Of a stretch of 64,000 bases of DNA, positions 34,451-43,156 are shown piece after piece. The notes beneath the pieces are model-generated. The model did no database searches, was not told the origin of the DNA, and worked only from the letters and a program-made list of their open reading frames with translations. How positions within the stretch are numbered: the stretch's first letter is position 1; each line of letters opens with the position of its first letter. Both the position numbers and the translations under genes were made by a program. Source of the stretch: Streptomyces sp. NBRC 110611 (GTDB lineage: Bacteria > Actinomycetota > Actinomycetes > Streptomycetales > Streptomycetaceae); NCBI RefSeq assembly GCF_001590865.1, contig NZ_BBUY01000013.1, positions 77,256 through 141,255 of the forward strand, read 5' to 3'.

Positions 34451-35098
34451 TCAGGCGCTCGCGCCGAGAACGCTGTTGATCCGCTGCGGTTCGCCGCAGA
34501 CGATCAGCAGCACTCCGGCACGGGCCATCGCCGAGGGCAGCGCCCGCGCGGTGGTCTCGTCCGTGCCGCCGTTGACGGCGACGATCACGACCGGGCGGCC
34601 GGTGGCGCGCTCGGCGGTGGCGTCCGCGTAGAACACGTCGTCCGCCGCGTCGTGTTGGGCCCAGTAGGACGCCTCGCCGAAGGACAGCTCGTGCGCGGCC
34701 CACGGGTGGGCTTCCCCGGTGGTCAGCACGAGGATGTCGCCCGGCGCACGGCCGGAGTCCAGCAGCAGGTCGACGGCCTCGTCGGCGGCGTCGACAGCGC
34801 CGGCGACGGGCGCCGGGATCAGCTGGAGCTGCGCTCCCGCGGTGCCGCTCCGGCCGGCCGACGGCTGCGACGAACCGGCGCGCAGCCCCGGCGGCGCGGC
34901 GGCGGGGCCACGCGAGGGGGCAGGGGGTCCGGGCTTGCCCGGACGGGCACTGGACGCGGGGGCACCACGCGGCGGCGCGGGGCGGGGACCGGGACCAGGG
35001 ACAGGACGGGGGGTCGGCGCGGTGCGGCCGGCGGCCGGGGTTGCGCGGGGACCCGGGACACTCTCGTGAATCTGAGGCTCCTCGGGGATGAGAGGCAT
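34451..35098 (-). CDS. Unknown protein with Pro/Arg-rich N-terminal half
   Basis: 215 residues from the ATG at 35098 (MPLIPEEPQ). The first 95 residues are Pro/Gly/Arg/Ala-rich. The C-terminal half is an alpha/beta domain with APGDILVLTTGEAHPWA, VVIVAVNGGT and AGVLLIVCGEP, faintly like the C-terminal part of UvrD-type helicases but without helicase motifs. A TAGACA 7 nt before the ATG would fit a leaderless start; an ATG at 35137 is an alternative. It follows rnhB by 66 nt on the same strand. Function unknown. Confidence 0.65.
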   Translation of the reverse strand: MPLIPEEPQIHESVPGPRATPAAGRTAPTPRPVPGPGPRPAPPRGAPASSARPGKPGPPAPSRGPAAAPPGLRAGSSQPSAGRSGTAGAQLQLIPAPVAGAVDAADEAVDLLLDSGRAPGDILVLTTGEAHPWAAHELSFGEASYWAQHDAADDVFYADATAERATGRPVVIVAVNGGTDETTARALPSAMARAGVLLIVCGEPQRINSVLGASA

Positions 35099-35164
35099 AA
35101 AGGGATGTCTATCAAACGTAGGTGCGGGTCGCGTCATCGGGTACCGAATTAACGGCCGCACCGC

Positions 35165-35866
35165 TCAGAAGTCGAAGCCGAGTTGGCCACCGGCCTCCAG
35201 AGCGGCTGCTTCGGGAGCGACGCGCACTTTCTTCAGATGCCGCCACCGGGGCAGGGCGTCGAGGTAGGACCACGACAGTCGGTGGTGCGGCGTGGGACCG
35301 TACTCCTCCAGGGCGTTGCGATGAGTCGGCGAGGGGTAGCCGGCGTTGGACGCGAAGTCGAAACCGGCGTACTCCAGGCCCAGTTCGGCCATCAGCGCGT
35401 CGCGCCGCACCTTGGCGATCACGGACGCGGCGGCGACCGCGATACAGGACTGGTCACCCTTGATGACCGTGCGGACCCGCCACGGCGCACCCAGGTAGTC
35501 GTGCTTGCCGTCGAGGATGACGGCGTCCGGCCGGACCGGCAGCGCCTCCAGGGCGCGTACGGCCGCGAGCCGCAGCGCCGCGGTCATCCCCAGGTCGTCG
35601 ATCTCCTCAGGAGAGGAGTGGCCCAGGGCATACGACGTGACCCAGGTACCGAGCACCTCGCAGAGTTCACTGCGGCGCTTGGGGGTCAGCAGCTTGGAAT
35701 CCGTGAGTCCGTCGGGCGGTCGGCGCAGACCCGTGACGGCCGCGCAGACGCTGACCGGACCGGCCCAGGCACCGCGTCCGACCTCGTCGATCCCTGCGAC
35801 GATCTTGGCGCCCGTCGTGGCGCGCAATGATCGCTCGACGGTATGGGTAGGAGGCTCGTACGGCAT
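35165..35866 (-). CDS. rnhB: Ribonuclease HII
   Basis: 233 residues. It removes misincorporated ribonucleotides and RNA-DNA hybrids. Active-site residues are visible in AGIDEVGRGAWAGP, TDSKLLTPKRR, ILDGKHDYL and VAAASVIAKVRRD. A CxxC is absent, as is usual. The start is the ATG at 35866, giving MPYEPPTHTVE. The conserved DEVGRG motif is 27 residues in, as expected. The frame is open further upstream but has no recognisable domain there. Confidence 0.95.
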   Translation of the reverse strand: MPYEPPTHTVERSLRATTGAKIVAGIDEVGRGAWAGPVSVCAAVTGLRRPPDGLTDSKLLTPKRRSELCEVLGTWVTSYALGHSSPEEIDDLGMTAALRLAAVRALEALPVRPDAVILDGKHDYLGAPWRVRTVIKGDQSCIAVAAASVIAKVRRDALMAELGLEYAGFDFASNAGYPSPTHRNALEEYGPTPHHRLSWSYLDALPRWRHLKKVRVAPEAAALEAGGQLGFDF

Positions 35867-36191
35867 GGCGCCAGCCAGGTTACGCCTATCCGGCCCAGCC
35901 GTCCGCACCGGATCCGTACCTCGCCGCCATCGGCCCGGACAGCGGCGCGGACGGGGTCCGCCGATGACCCTACCGGCCGGTACGCGGCAGTCGGCGCCGG
36001 CCGGGTCGGCCCCCGCTCCGCGCCGGGCCCCTCCCCCACCCCGTACAACGGCGCACAAGCACCAAGTCGCCGTACGGGGCCACCTGTTGGCGGCACGGGC
36101 AGCCGACGCAGCAGTGGCGGTGGAACGGCTCACGGCGGCGCGAAGCGCGCGGACGAGGGCAGCGGCACGCTCCCCCGGCGGTACGGACCGG
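35867..36191 (-). other. 325-bp region upstream of rnhB
   Basis: Lies between the ADP-ribosylglycohydrolase stop and rnhB start. GC-rich and Arg/Pro-biased in all frames. No promoter, RNA or small gene recognised. Confidence 0.35.
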
Positions 36192-37100
36192 TCAGCCGGC
36201 GAGGCCGGGAGCCCAGGACGGGAGGGGCTCGGTGCCGTCCAGCCACGCCCCGGGCGGGGCGCCGCCGGGCCCGGCGGCGACGATGCCGCCGACGATGGCA
36301 CAGGTGGTGTCGACATCGCCGCCGGCCTGGACGGTGGCCCAGAACGCCCCCTCGTAGTCACCGAGGTGCCGGGCCGCGGCCCAGAGGGTGAACGGCACGG
36401 TGTCATGGGCGCTGGTACGCCGCCCACAGCCCAGGACCGCCGCGACGGTGCCGGAGTCGGCGTAGTCGAGCATGTCGCGGGCGCGGCGCAGCCCGGCTTG
36501 TACGGCACTGCGCGGGATCAGCTCCAGTACGCCGTCGAGCAGCTCCTCGGGGCCGGTCCGGCGGGTCGGGTCGGCCACCAGCGCGGCCGCGGCGGCCACC
36601 GCCATGGTGCCGACGACGGCCTCGCGGTGCTGGTGGGTGGTGTACGCGGAGATCTCCGCCTGGTGTGTGGCCTGCACGGGGTCCCCGGCGTACCAGGCAC
36701 CGAGGGGGCCGATACGCGTGGCGGCGCCGTTCCCCCAGGAGCCCCGGCCGTTGAAGAGCGCGGAGGCCAGCTCACGCCAGTCGCCGCCCTCGCGGATCAG
36801 CCGGAGCTGGCGGTCGACGACGGGACCGTAGCCGCGGTCGGCACCGTGGTGTTCGGCGAAGGAGCTGGCGAGCGCGTCCTGGTCGATCCGGCCGTGGGCG
36901 GTGAGCACGGCCAGGACGGAGCAGGCCATCTCGGTGTCGTCGGTCCACCGCCAGGGGGCGGGCGGCGGCTCGCGGCGCTTGAGGGCGGGGTGGTGGGCGG
37001 GGACGAAGAACTGGGATCCGAGGGCGTCGCCCACGGACAGTCCGCGCAGGCTCGCCAGAGCCCGCGCACAGCGGTCTGCGTCACGGTGGTCGGGGGTCAT
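36192..37100 (-). CDS. ADP-ribosylglycohydrolase family protein (DraG/ARH-like)
   Basis: 302 residues from the ATG at 37100. The N-terminal RGLSVGDALGSQF helix, the metal-binding WRWTDDTEMA (T-D-D-T ligands) and the C-terminal AGGDVDTTCAIVGGI motif define the DraG fold with two magnesium ions. The enzyme removes ADP-ribose from arginine or nucleic acids. Both metal clusters appear complete, so I expect an active hydrolase. Its partner ADP-ribosyltransferase is not in the window. The NrtR-like gene at 20655 shares the ADP-ribose theme but is 16 kb away. Confidence 0.92.
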   Translation of the reverse strand: MTPDHRDADRCARALASLRGLSVGDALGSQFFVPAHHPALKRREPPPAPWRWTDDTEMACSVLAVLTAHGRIDQDALASSFAEHHGADRGYGPVVDRQLRLIREGGDWRELASALFNGRGSWGNGAATRIGPLGAWYAGDPVQATHQAEISAYTTHQHREAVVGTMAVAAAAALVADPTRRTGPEELLDGVLELIPRSAVQAGLRRARDMLDYADSGTVAAVLGCGRRTSAHDTVPFTLWAAARHLGDYEGAFWATVQAGGDVDTTCAIVGGIVAAGPGGAPPGAWLDGTEPLPSWAPGLAG

Positions 37101-37233
37101 CGGTGTGCACTTTAACCGCTGGCGCCCCGGGACTCGGGTTCGCACCGGCGGCCAAAGGGCCGGTCGAGCGCACCGCGGCCGTCCGGGCCGGGCCGGTGAG
37201 TCCGCCACTCCGCGTCTCGCCGGGCCCGCACCG

Positions 37234-37261
37234 CCCGCTGCCCGCTGCCCGCTGCCCGCTG
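37234..37261. repeat. Heptanucleotide tandem repeat, four CCCGCTG copies
   Basis: Four perfect copies of CCCGCTG at 37234-37261, followed by a diverged fifth (CCCGCGT). Intergenic, about 55 bp beyond the ABC-F stop codon. Probably a slippage-prone microsatellite with no evident function. Confidence 0.85.
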
Positions 37262-37315
37262 CCCGCGTGAGTCTCCTTCCTGTGCATGCCGCGCGCCGTC
37301 GCGGCGGTGGAACGG

Positions 37316-38983
37316 TCAGTGGGCCACGAGGGCCGGACGGCCGTCATGTGTCACGCAAGGACGGCCATCGCGCAGCCCGTCGAGACGGCCTTCGCGTATC
37401 TCGTAGGGCCGGCCGCTGAAACGACGACGCAGCAGGCGGTCGTGGGAGACCACCACCAGCGCACCCGGCCATGACTCCAGGGCCGCCTCGAGCTCTTCGA
37501 CGAGACCGAGCGCCAGATGGTTGGTCGGCTCGTCGAGCAGCAGCAGATCCGCCGGCCGGGCCAGCAGCCGGGCCAGCGCGAGCCGGCGCCGCTGGCCCGC
37601 CGAGAGCGCTCCGACGGGCACCCGGAGGTCGCGTTCGCGGAACAGCCCGAACGAGAGCAGCAGGTCGGTCAGCTGGTCGGCGTCACCGGTCAGGCCCCTG
37701 CGGAAGGCGTCCAGCAGCGGCTCTGCCGGCCGGGAGACCGGTATCTCCTGTGCGAGGAAGCCGATCCGCCCCTGACGCAGCACCGTGCCGTGGTCGGGAA
37801 CGGTGACTCCGGCCAGGACTCGCAGCAGGGTGGTCTTGCCTGCACCGTTGGCGCCGTGGATCAGCACGCGTTCACCGGCGGTGACGCGGAAGGAGTCCAC
37901 CGCGAGCCGGTCGCCGACCCGCACGCCGTCGAGCTCGACGAGGGTCCCTGTCGCGTCGCCGGCACCCGGCGCGGCCCGGAAGCGGAGCGGCTCGGGCGGC
38001 CGGGGAACCGGCCTCTCCCGCAGCCTGCGCAGCCGCTCCTGCGCATTGCGCACCCGGCTGGACACGGACGCCTGGACGCGGCCCTTGTCCCGGTCGTACG
38101 CCATCTTGTTGCCGTCCTTCATGGCCCGGCCCTGAGCGACGGCACGGGCCGTACCCGCGGCGAAGTCGGCGAGCCGACCGATCTGTTCGCACCACTGGGC
38201 GTACTCCTGCTCCCAGCGCCGGCGAGCGGCGGCCTTGGCCTCGACGAAGGCGCCATAGCCCCCGCCGTAGCGGACGACGCCCCGCCGGTCGGCGTCGACC
38301 TCGACGATCGTGGTCGCGATCCGCTGCAGGAAGAGCCGGTCGTGCGAGACGGCGAGAACCGTGCCGCGGTGGGCGAGCAGGGCATCTTCCAGCCAGTCGA
38401 GGGCGGCCGCGTCAAGGTGGTTGGTCGGCTCGTCGAGCAGCATCACCTCCGGTGCTGCGGCGATCAGGCAGGCGAGTCCCAGCCGGGCCTGCTGGCCCCC
38501 GGAGAGGCTGCCGAGCCGCCGGCCGTGGTCCAGCCGCGCCAGCCCCAGGGCGTGCAGTGCCCTGTCGACGCGGGCGTCGGCTTCGTAGCCGCCACGCAGC
38601 TCGAAGAGGGTGAGCAGATCGCCGTACTCCGCCAGCAGCTCGTCCGTGGCGTCCCCGAGCTCCTTCTCCAGCGCCCGCAGCCGGCACTCCATGGCTCTGA
38701 GATCCGCCAGCGCGGCGTCGATCGCGTCCTGGACGGTCCGGTCCGCCGGGAGGTCGGGGGTCTGGCCGAGATAGCCGGTGCCACCGTCGGCGCGCAGTAT
38801 CACGTGGCCTTCATCGGGCCGCTCGACGCCCGCGATGATGCGCAGCAGTGTCGACTTGCCCGCGCCGTTCTCCCCGACGATCCCGACGGTGTCCCCCGGA
38901 CGTACCGACAGCGAGACACCGTCGAGGAGCAGTCGGTCGGCGTGGGACTTGGTGATGTCGTGCAGTGAGATCTGAGTGGGCAT
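37316..38983 (-). CDS. ABC-F ATPase, ribosome-protection or resistance type
   Basis: 555 residues, two ABC domains without membrane spans. Walker A GENGAGKSTL, signature LSGGQQARL and Walker B VMLLDEPTNH in the first domain; GANGAGKTTL, LSAGQRRRLA and LLLLDEPTNH in the second. The charged linker between the domains (about 250-330, rich in ARRRWEQEYAQW and Arg) is the antibiotic-resistance/ribosome-contact region of ABC-F proteins. Start ATG at 38983 with GGAGGGG upstream. Divergent from a TetR repressor gene, with two matching operators between. The antibiotic is unknown. Confidence 0.92.
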   Translation of the reverse strand: MPTQISLHDITKSHADRLLLDGVSLSVRPGDTVGIVGENGAGKSTLLRIIAGVERPDEGHVILRADGGTGYLGQTPDLPADRTVQDAIDAALADLRAMECRLRALEKELGDATDELLAEYGDLLTLFELRGGYEADARVDRALHALGLARLDHGRRLGSLSGGQQARLGLACLIAAAPEVMLLDEPTNHLDAAALDWLEDALLAHRGTVLAVSHDRLFLQRIATTIVEVDADRRGVVRYGGGYGAFVEAKAAARRRWEQEYAQWCEQIGRLADFAAGTARAVAQGRAMKDGNKMAYDRDKGRVQASVSSRVRNAQERLRRLRERPVPRPPEPLRFRAAPGAGDATGTLVELDGVRVGDRLAVDSFRVTAGERVLIHGANGAGKTTLLRVLAGVTVPDHGTVLRQGRIGFLAQEIPVSRPAEPLLDAFRRGLTGDADQLTDLLLSFGLFRERDLRVPVGALSAGQRRRLALARLLARPADLLLLDEPTNHLALGLVEELEAALESWPGALVVVSHDRLLRRRFSGRPYEIREGRLDGLRDGRPCVTHDGRPALVAH

Positions 38984-39005
38984 CGCCCCTCCCCCCTCGT
39001 CAAAC

Positions 39006-39067
39006 GCAACCCATGTTGCATTACGATGAGGATGACACATCACCCTCACTAACGCAACAGGAGTTGC
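39006..39067. promoter_or_regulatory. Two identical TetR-type operators
   Basis: GCAAC-N4-GTTGC occurs twice: 39006-39019 (spacer ccat) and 39054-39067 (spacer agga). Flanks match further (AAC on the left, a following A). The second copy covers the ribosome site and approaches the TTG start of the TetR gene; the first lies 22 bp before the ABC-F start. Spacing is 48 bp. Expected effect is mutual repression by the TetR protein. Confidence 0.8.
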
Positions 39068-39069
39068 AA

Positions 39070-39822
39070 TTGAATGACGAAGAGGTCCGCCCGACGACGG
39101 GCGGGCGCGCACACGGAGCCGACGCCGCCACTCCCGAGCCCGGCACCCGGCGCCCCGGCGGCCGCACCGCCCGCACCCGTGCCGCCGTTCGTGACGCCGT
39201 GCTGGCCGGGCTGACCGAGCACGGTTACCCCGGCCTCACCGTCGAGTACGTCGCCGAGCATTCGGGCGTGCACAAGACCACGCTCTACCGCCGCTGGAAA
39301 GACGTCGAAGGGCTGGTGGCGGACGCTCTGGAACTCGCCGGCGAGGACAGCTGGCTCCCACCCGACACCGGCTCCCTGGAGGGCGATCTGCGCGCCCTCG
39401 CCCAGGAGGTCGTCACCTCCTTCACCGACCCGGCCGTGTCCGCGTCCGGCTCCGCGATGATCGCCGCCGCCTTCCAGTCGGAGCGGGCGGCCGGGGCGCT
39501 GCGCGCGTACTACGCCGAGCGCTTCAAGCGCTGCGAGGCCCTCGTCGAGCGCGCGGTCCGGCGCGGGGAGCTGCCGACGCCACCGGATGCCGGCGAGGGC
39601 GCCGAAGCCACCACCCAGGCCGGCACCCTCGATGCCGGTGCACTCGTCCGCTCGGTCTCCGCGCCGCTCTTCTTCCGCCTCTTCATCACCCGGGAGCCGA
39701 TCGACAACACCGTCGCCGAGCAGGCCGTGAAGACGACACTGGCCGCCGCCCGCGCGGGGGCGTTCACGACCCACGGCGCGGCGAAGGCCGTTCCGGACGC
39801 CGCCCGGGACACGGATTCCTGA
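39070..39822 (+). CDS. TetR-family transcriptional repressor
   Basis: 250 residues from a TTG at 39070 with AGGAG 6 nt upstream. The helix-turn-helix is GYPGLTVEYVAEHSGVHKTT followed by LYRRWKDVEGL (about residues 55-85), preceded by a Gly/Pro/Arg-rich extension of about 35 residues. The ligand-binding domain is helical, of the TetR_C type. It is divergent from the ABC-F gene and covered by two identical palindromes, so it probably represses both genes until it binds a drug. Confidence 0.93.
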   Translation: MNDEEVRPTTGGRAHGADAATPEPGTRRPGGRTARTRAAVRDAVLAGLTEHGYPGLTVEYVAEHSGVHKTTLYRRWKDVEGLVADALELAGEDSWLPPDTGSLEGDLRALAQEVVTSFTDPAVSASGSAMIAAAFQSERAAGALRAYYAERFKRCEALVERAVRRGELPTPPDAGEGAEATTQAGTLDAGALVRSVSAPLFFRLFITREPIDNTVAEQAVKTTLAAARAGAFTTHGAAKAVPDAARDTDS

Positions 39823-39938
39823 CCGAGGCGGCCACGCGACCGAAACGGCCGCGACCGGAGAGCCCTCGGAGGATCAGCGCCGACGGCACAGGCGTTTCCG
39901 GGCGCCGCCCCACCCCGCCCGGGGCCCGCCTCCGCCGG

Positions 39939-40544
39939 TCACACCGTCCACGACGGTTCGAGCTGCACGACGTCCCCGGTGATCGCCCGGACGTCCGCGG
40001 CTATCTGGGCCCGGAGCGCCAGCCGCTCGACCCGTTCGGGCCGGTACTTCCCGCGCTCGGCCGCCGACTGCCACATCGACAGCACCAGGAACTCCTCCCC
40101 CGGAGCCCGCCCCAGCATGCCCCGCAGCATGCCCGGCGAGCCGGCCATCGCCGGGTTCCAGACCTTCTCCTGCATCAGCATGAAGTGGTCCACCCGGTCC
40201 CCGCGCACCTGGCAATGCGCCAGCCGCAGCACGTCCACATCGCCGAACACCGGGCGGAAGCCCACCTTCACGTCAAACTCGTGCTCGAACAGCCGCACTC
40301 GGGCGTCCTTGAACGTGCCCACCTGGGCGGCCGCCAGCCGATCGTGCGAACGCGCCATGAAGGAGTCATAGAACGCCCGGCTCTCCCAGAAGGCGACAAA
40401 GTGCGCGACACCCGGCCGCACCCGGCTCCACCCTCCACCCTGCCCCCGGAACCCCGGCTCCCCCAGCAGCCCCGCCCATTTCCGCTGCCCCCGCTCGAAC
40501 CCTCGACGGTCCACAACGGTGAGGCGAATCCACTTGACCAGCAC
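39939..40544 (-). CDS. YdbC-like (DUF4937) protein
   Basis: 201 residues from a GTG at 40544. A double dimeric alpha/beta-barrel-like arrangement is suggested by VKWIRLTVVDRRGFERGQRKW, GVAHFVAFWESRAFYDSFMA and EEFLVLSMWQSAAERGKY, two repeats of the same fold. Related proteins are annotated YdbC and have no firm function; monooxygenase-like folds of this sort often bind small aromatic ligands. The ribosome site is weak. Convergent with the TetR gene. Confidence 0.75.
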   Translation of the reverse strand: MLVKWIRLTVVDRRGFERGQRKWAGLLGEPGFRGQGGGWSRVRPGVAHFVAFWESRAFYDSFMARSHDRLAAAQVGTFKDARVRLFEHEFDVKVGFRPVFGDVDVLRLAHCQVRGDRVDHFMLMQEKVWNPAMAGSPGMLRGMLGRAPGEEFLVLSMWQSAAERGKYRPERVERLALRAQIAADVRAITGDVVQLEPSWTV

Positions 40545-40979
40545 CGCGCCATCGTACGGCCCGAGGGCGAACCTGGTCACTGCGCGTCACAGGCCCACCA
40601 CACCGAACTTCCTTACGGGCGTGGGCCGATGGGCACACGGACGCCCCCTTCCGCCACCCCGGAAGCCTCTCGGCACGGAACCTCCCGGCAGGAGCACCCG
40701 CTCGCCCGTGCGCCGCACAGGGACCTCTCCACCACCCCGCCACAACACCGCCACCCCGGGCACGCCGACGCCTGCGCGCCCCCGCCGCAAGGGCGGTTTC
40801 CAGCCACTCCCATCCCTTGAACCCCCTTCAACCCACCCCTCAGCAGCGGGAGTTCGCCCCGCATGAGGGGACGCACACATGACACGATGGCCCCCCATGG
40901 AAGTCCTGGGGAGTCGGCGTGACCACGCGGGTCGCCGCATGGGTCCGCGCGGCGCCCCGGGGGAAGGAGGGGCAAGCCG
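40545..40979. other. 435-bp divergent region upstream of the TerD gene
   Basis: No gene or RNA recognised. Before the TerD-family GTG there is GGAAGGAGGGG, a ribosome site about 10 nt upstream. A possible minus-strand frame here has a poor start and atypical composition. Confidence 0.4.
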
Positions 40980-41510
40980 GTGAACACGTTCAACAAGGGC
41001 ATCGCGAAGGCCGAGGTAGCGCTCAAGTGGGACCCCAGCCCCACCGGCACACCGGACCACGACCTCGACATCATCGCGGCGACCTATACGTCCGACGCGC
41101 CGCACGGCGACCCGGCCTACTTGGTGCACTTCGACAGCCGGTCCCCCGACGGGACCATCAACCTCAACCGGGACAGCCGGACCGGCCAGGGGTTCGGGTT
41201 CGACGAGATCATGGTGCTGGAACTGGACCGGCTGGCCGAAGTCTACTCCCGGGTCATCGTCGGCGTGGCCATCCAGCAGGGCGCGGGCCGCCTGGTCTTC
41301 GGCGACATAGCGAACGCCGCCGTACGGATCCGCGAGGGGTACACCGAGCTGGCCCAGCACGACTTCGCCGTGGTCGCCGGCTGCACCGCCGCCACGGTCG
41401 CCGAATTCGCCCGGGACGGGGCGGGCAAGTGGCAGTTCCGCGCCGACGTCCGGGGATTCACCACCGACCCGGTCGCGTTCGCCCGGTCCATGGGCCGGCA
41501 GCCGGCATGA
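40980..41510 (+). CDS. TerD-family calcium-binding stress protein
   Basis: 176 residues from a GTG. TerD signature blocks: VALKWDPSP near the start, DLDIIAATY, HFDSRSPDGTINLNRDSRTG and DEIMVLELDRL, with acidic residues that bind calcium in family members. TerD proteins are associated with tellurite resistance, phage exclusion and cell-surface stress responses. It stands alone here, without terZ, terB or terC partners, which is common for Streptomyces paralogues. Confidence 0.92.
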   Translation: MNTFNKGIAKAEVALKWDPSPTGTPDHDLDIIAATYTSDAPHGDPAYLVHFDSRSPDGTINLNRDSRTGQGFGFDEIMVLELDRLAEVYSRVIVGVAIQQGAGRLVFGDIANAAVRIREGYTELAQHDFAVVAGCTAATVAEFARDGAGKWQFRADVRGFTTDPVAFARSMGRQPA

Positions 41511-41535
41511 GCCGATAAGTCAACGCGACTTCGGC

Positions 41536-41578
41536 GCAGGGGGGAGGGGCCGACGAACCGCCGGCCCCTCCCCCCTGC
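41536..41578 (+). terminator. Strong hairpin terminator after the TerD gene
   Basis: A perfect 17-bp stem, GCAGGGGGGAGGGGCCG at 41536-41552 pairing with 41562-41578, with a 9-nt loop. It begins 26 nt beyond the TerD stop codon and isolates it from the following MFS gene. Confidence 0.9.
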
Positions 41579-41648
41579 CCGACCGCGCCCCCCTCTCCCA
41601 CGCTGTTTCGCCCTGCGCGTCACGCCCTGGTTCGTCCGCGCCTCGCCC

Positions 41649-41678
41649 GGTAACGTCTTATATGCATAAGGCATTACC
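41649..41678. promoter_or_regulatory. 30-bp dyad operator upstream of the MFS pseudogene
   Basis: GGTAA-N3-CTTAT-N4-ATAAG-N3-TTACC: nested inverted repeats with two perfect 5-bp pairs, centred on TATATGCATA and 27 bp before the MFS ATG. AT-rich in a GC-rich region. This is the geometry expected for an ArsR- or MarR-type repressor covering the promoter. No regulator gene is adjacent. Confidence 0.65.
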
Positions 41679-41705
41679 GCCCAGCTCACCCTGGAGACGA
41701 CGCGC

Positions 41706-43156
41706 ATGCCACAGCGCCCGCCCCCCTCGGGACCGCGATCGGGATTACCGCTCTGTCTGGCCGCCGCCTTCTGCGCCCGTCTGGCCGACGAAGGCATGGC
41801 CGTGGCGGTGGCGCTGCTGCATTGCAGCGCTCCGGGAGCGCGGCACAGGGCGCGTTCGTCCTGGCCGCCTGGATGGCGCCGCATGTGATCGCGGCACCCC
41901 TGGTGGGCGCTCTCGCCACGCGTATGCGCCGTCCCCGGCTGTGCTACCTCGGAGCGCTGGGCGGTTTCGCCCTCGCCATCGTGGCGCTGTCCACACTCGT
42001 CGGACGGGCCCCCGCCCCGGTGACCCTCGCCGTCGCCCTGTCCGGCGGCGCCTGCGGTCCGGCAGTGTCCGGCGGCCTCTCCAGTCTGCTCGCCGTCCTG
42101 GTGCCGCCGGACGCGCGGCGGGACCGTGCCTACGCGCTCGACGCGGCGGTCTACAACGCGGCGTCGGTGGCGGGACCCTCGGTGGTCGGCGTGGTGGCGA
42201 CGCTGGCCTCTCCCGGCATGGCGATGGCGCTCCTCGGCGGCTCGGCCGCGCTCGGGGCGGCGTTGCTCGGCGGGATCCCGTGCGGGGCTGAACGACAGCC
42301 CTACGGGACGGCAGCGGATCCGGTGCCGTCCGGCGGGGCACTGCGCGGCGGCCTGGTGGCCGGGCTGACGGCACTCTGGCGCGTCCGGGAACTGCGCGCC
42401 CTCACCGCGGGCAGCTGCCTGGCGTTCGCCGGCATCGGCGGCCTGACCGCCACCGCGGTGCTGCTCGCGGACCACCGGGGGCACCCGGGAGCGGGCGGCG
42501 CCCTGATGACAGCCTTCGCCGCCGGGGCGCTCATCAGTTCGCTGGCGGTGGCCCGTTGGCAGCCGCCCTGCCCGGATCAGCGGCTGATCGTGACGGCCCT
42601 GTGCGGCACCGGCCTCGCGCTGGGCGCCGCCGCGCTCGTACCGTCACCGGCGGCCGGCGCGGCTCTGTTCGTCCTGGCGGGCGTGTGCGACGACCCGCTG
42701 CTGACCGCCACTCTGCGGATCCGGGCCGCGTACGCTCCGCCGGGTACCCGGGCGCAGGTGTTCACCCTCGGCGCCGGGCTGAAGATCACCGCGGCGGCCT
42801 GCGGAGGCGCTCTCATCGGCGCGGCCGCCGCCGTGCCGCCGCCCCTGTTACTGCTCGGGATCGCCACCGTCCAGCCGGGCGCCGCGCTGCTCTACGTATG
42901 CAGCCGCCCGCGAGGCGGCGCCCACGACGGCGAACCGGACAAGGCGGCGGCCCCGGACAAGGCGGCGGCCCCGCGTGCCCGTGGGCCGGGCTCGGACCCG
43001 GGCACAGCGGGGCCGCGGCGGGACGTCTCCCCGCCGCGGCCCCGTCCGGCTGTCAGCTGCAGCCGCTGGTGGATCCGCAGCCCTCGCACAGGTAGCAGCT
43101 GCCGGCCCGCTGCATCTTCGTCCCGCAGGAGAAGCACAGCGGCGCGTCGGCGTTGA
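41706..43156 (+). pseudogene. MFS transporter with a one-base frameshift after residue 38
   Basis: The ATG frame (41706) encodes LCLAAAFCARLADEGMAVAVALL and then loses homology. The next frame, from about 41819, continues with LQRSGSAAQGAFVLAAWMA, the expected extension of an MFS first helix pair. Inserting one base near 41817-41820 restores a single reading frame, so one base is missing. About 11 hydrophobic segments follow. Two TTA codons occur (41745 and 42848). The 3' end overlaps nrdJ antisense by 104 bp, and the tail carries an 18-bp tandem duplication at 42937. Probably a decayed efflux gene or a sequencing error. Confidence 0.75.
42937..42972. repeat. 18-bp perfect tandem duplication in the MFS tail
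   Basis: GGACAAGGCGGCGGCCCC occurs twice without gap (42937-42954 and 42955-42972), encoding the hexapeptide DKAAAP twice in the cytoplasmic tail of the MFS frame. In-frame slippage duplication. Confidence 0.85.
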
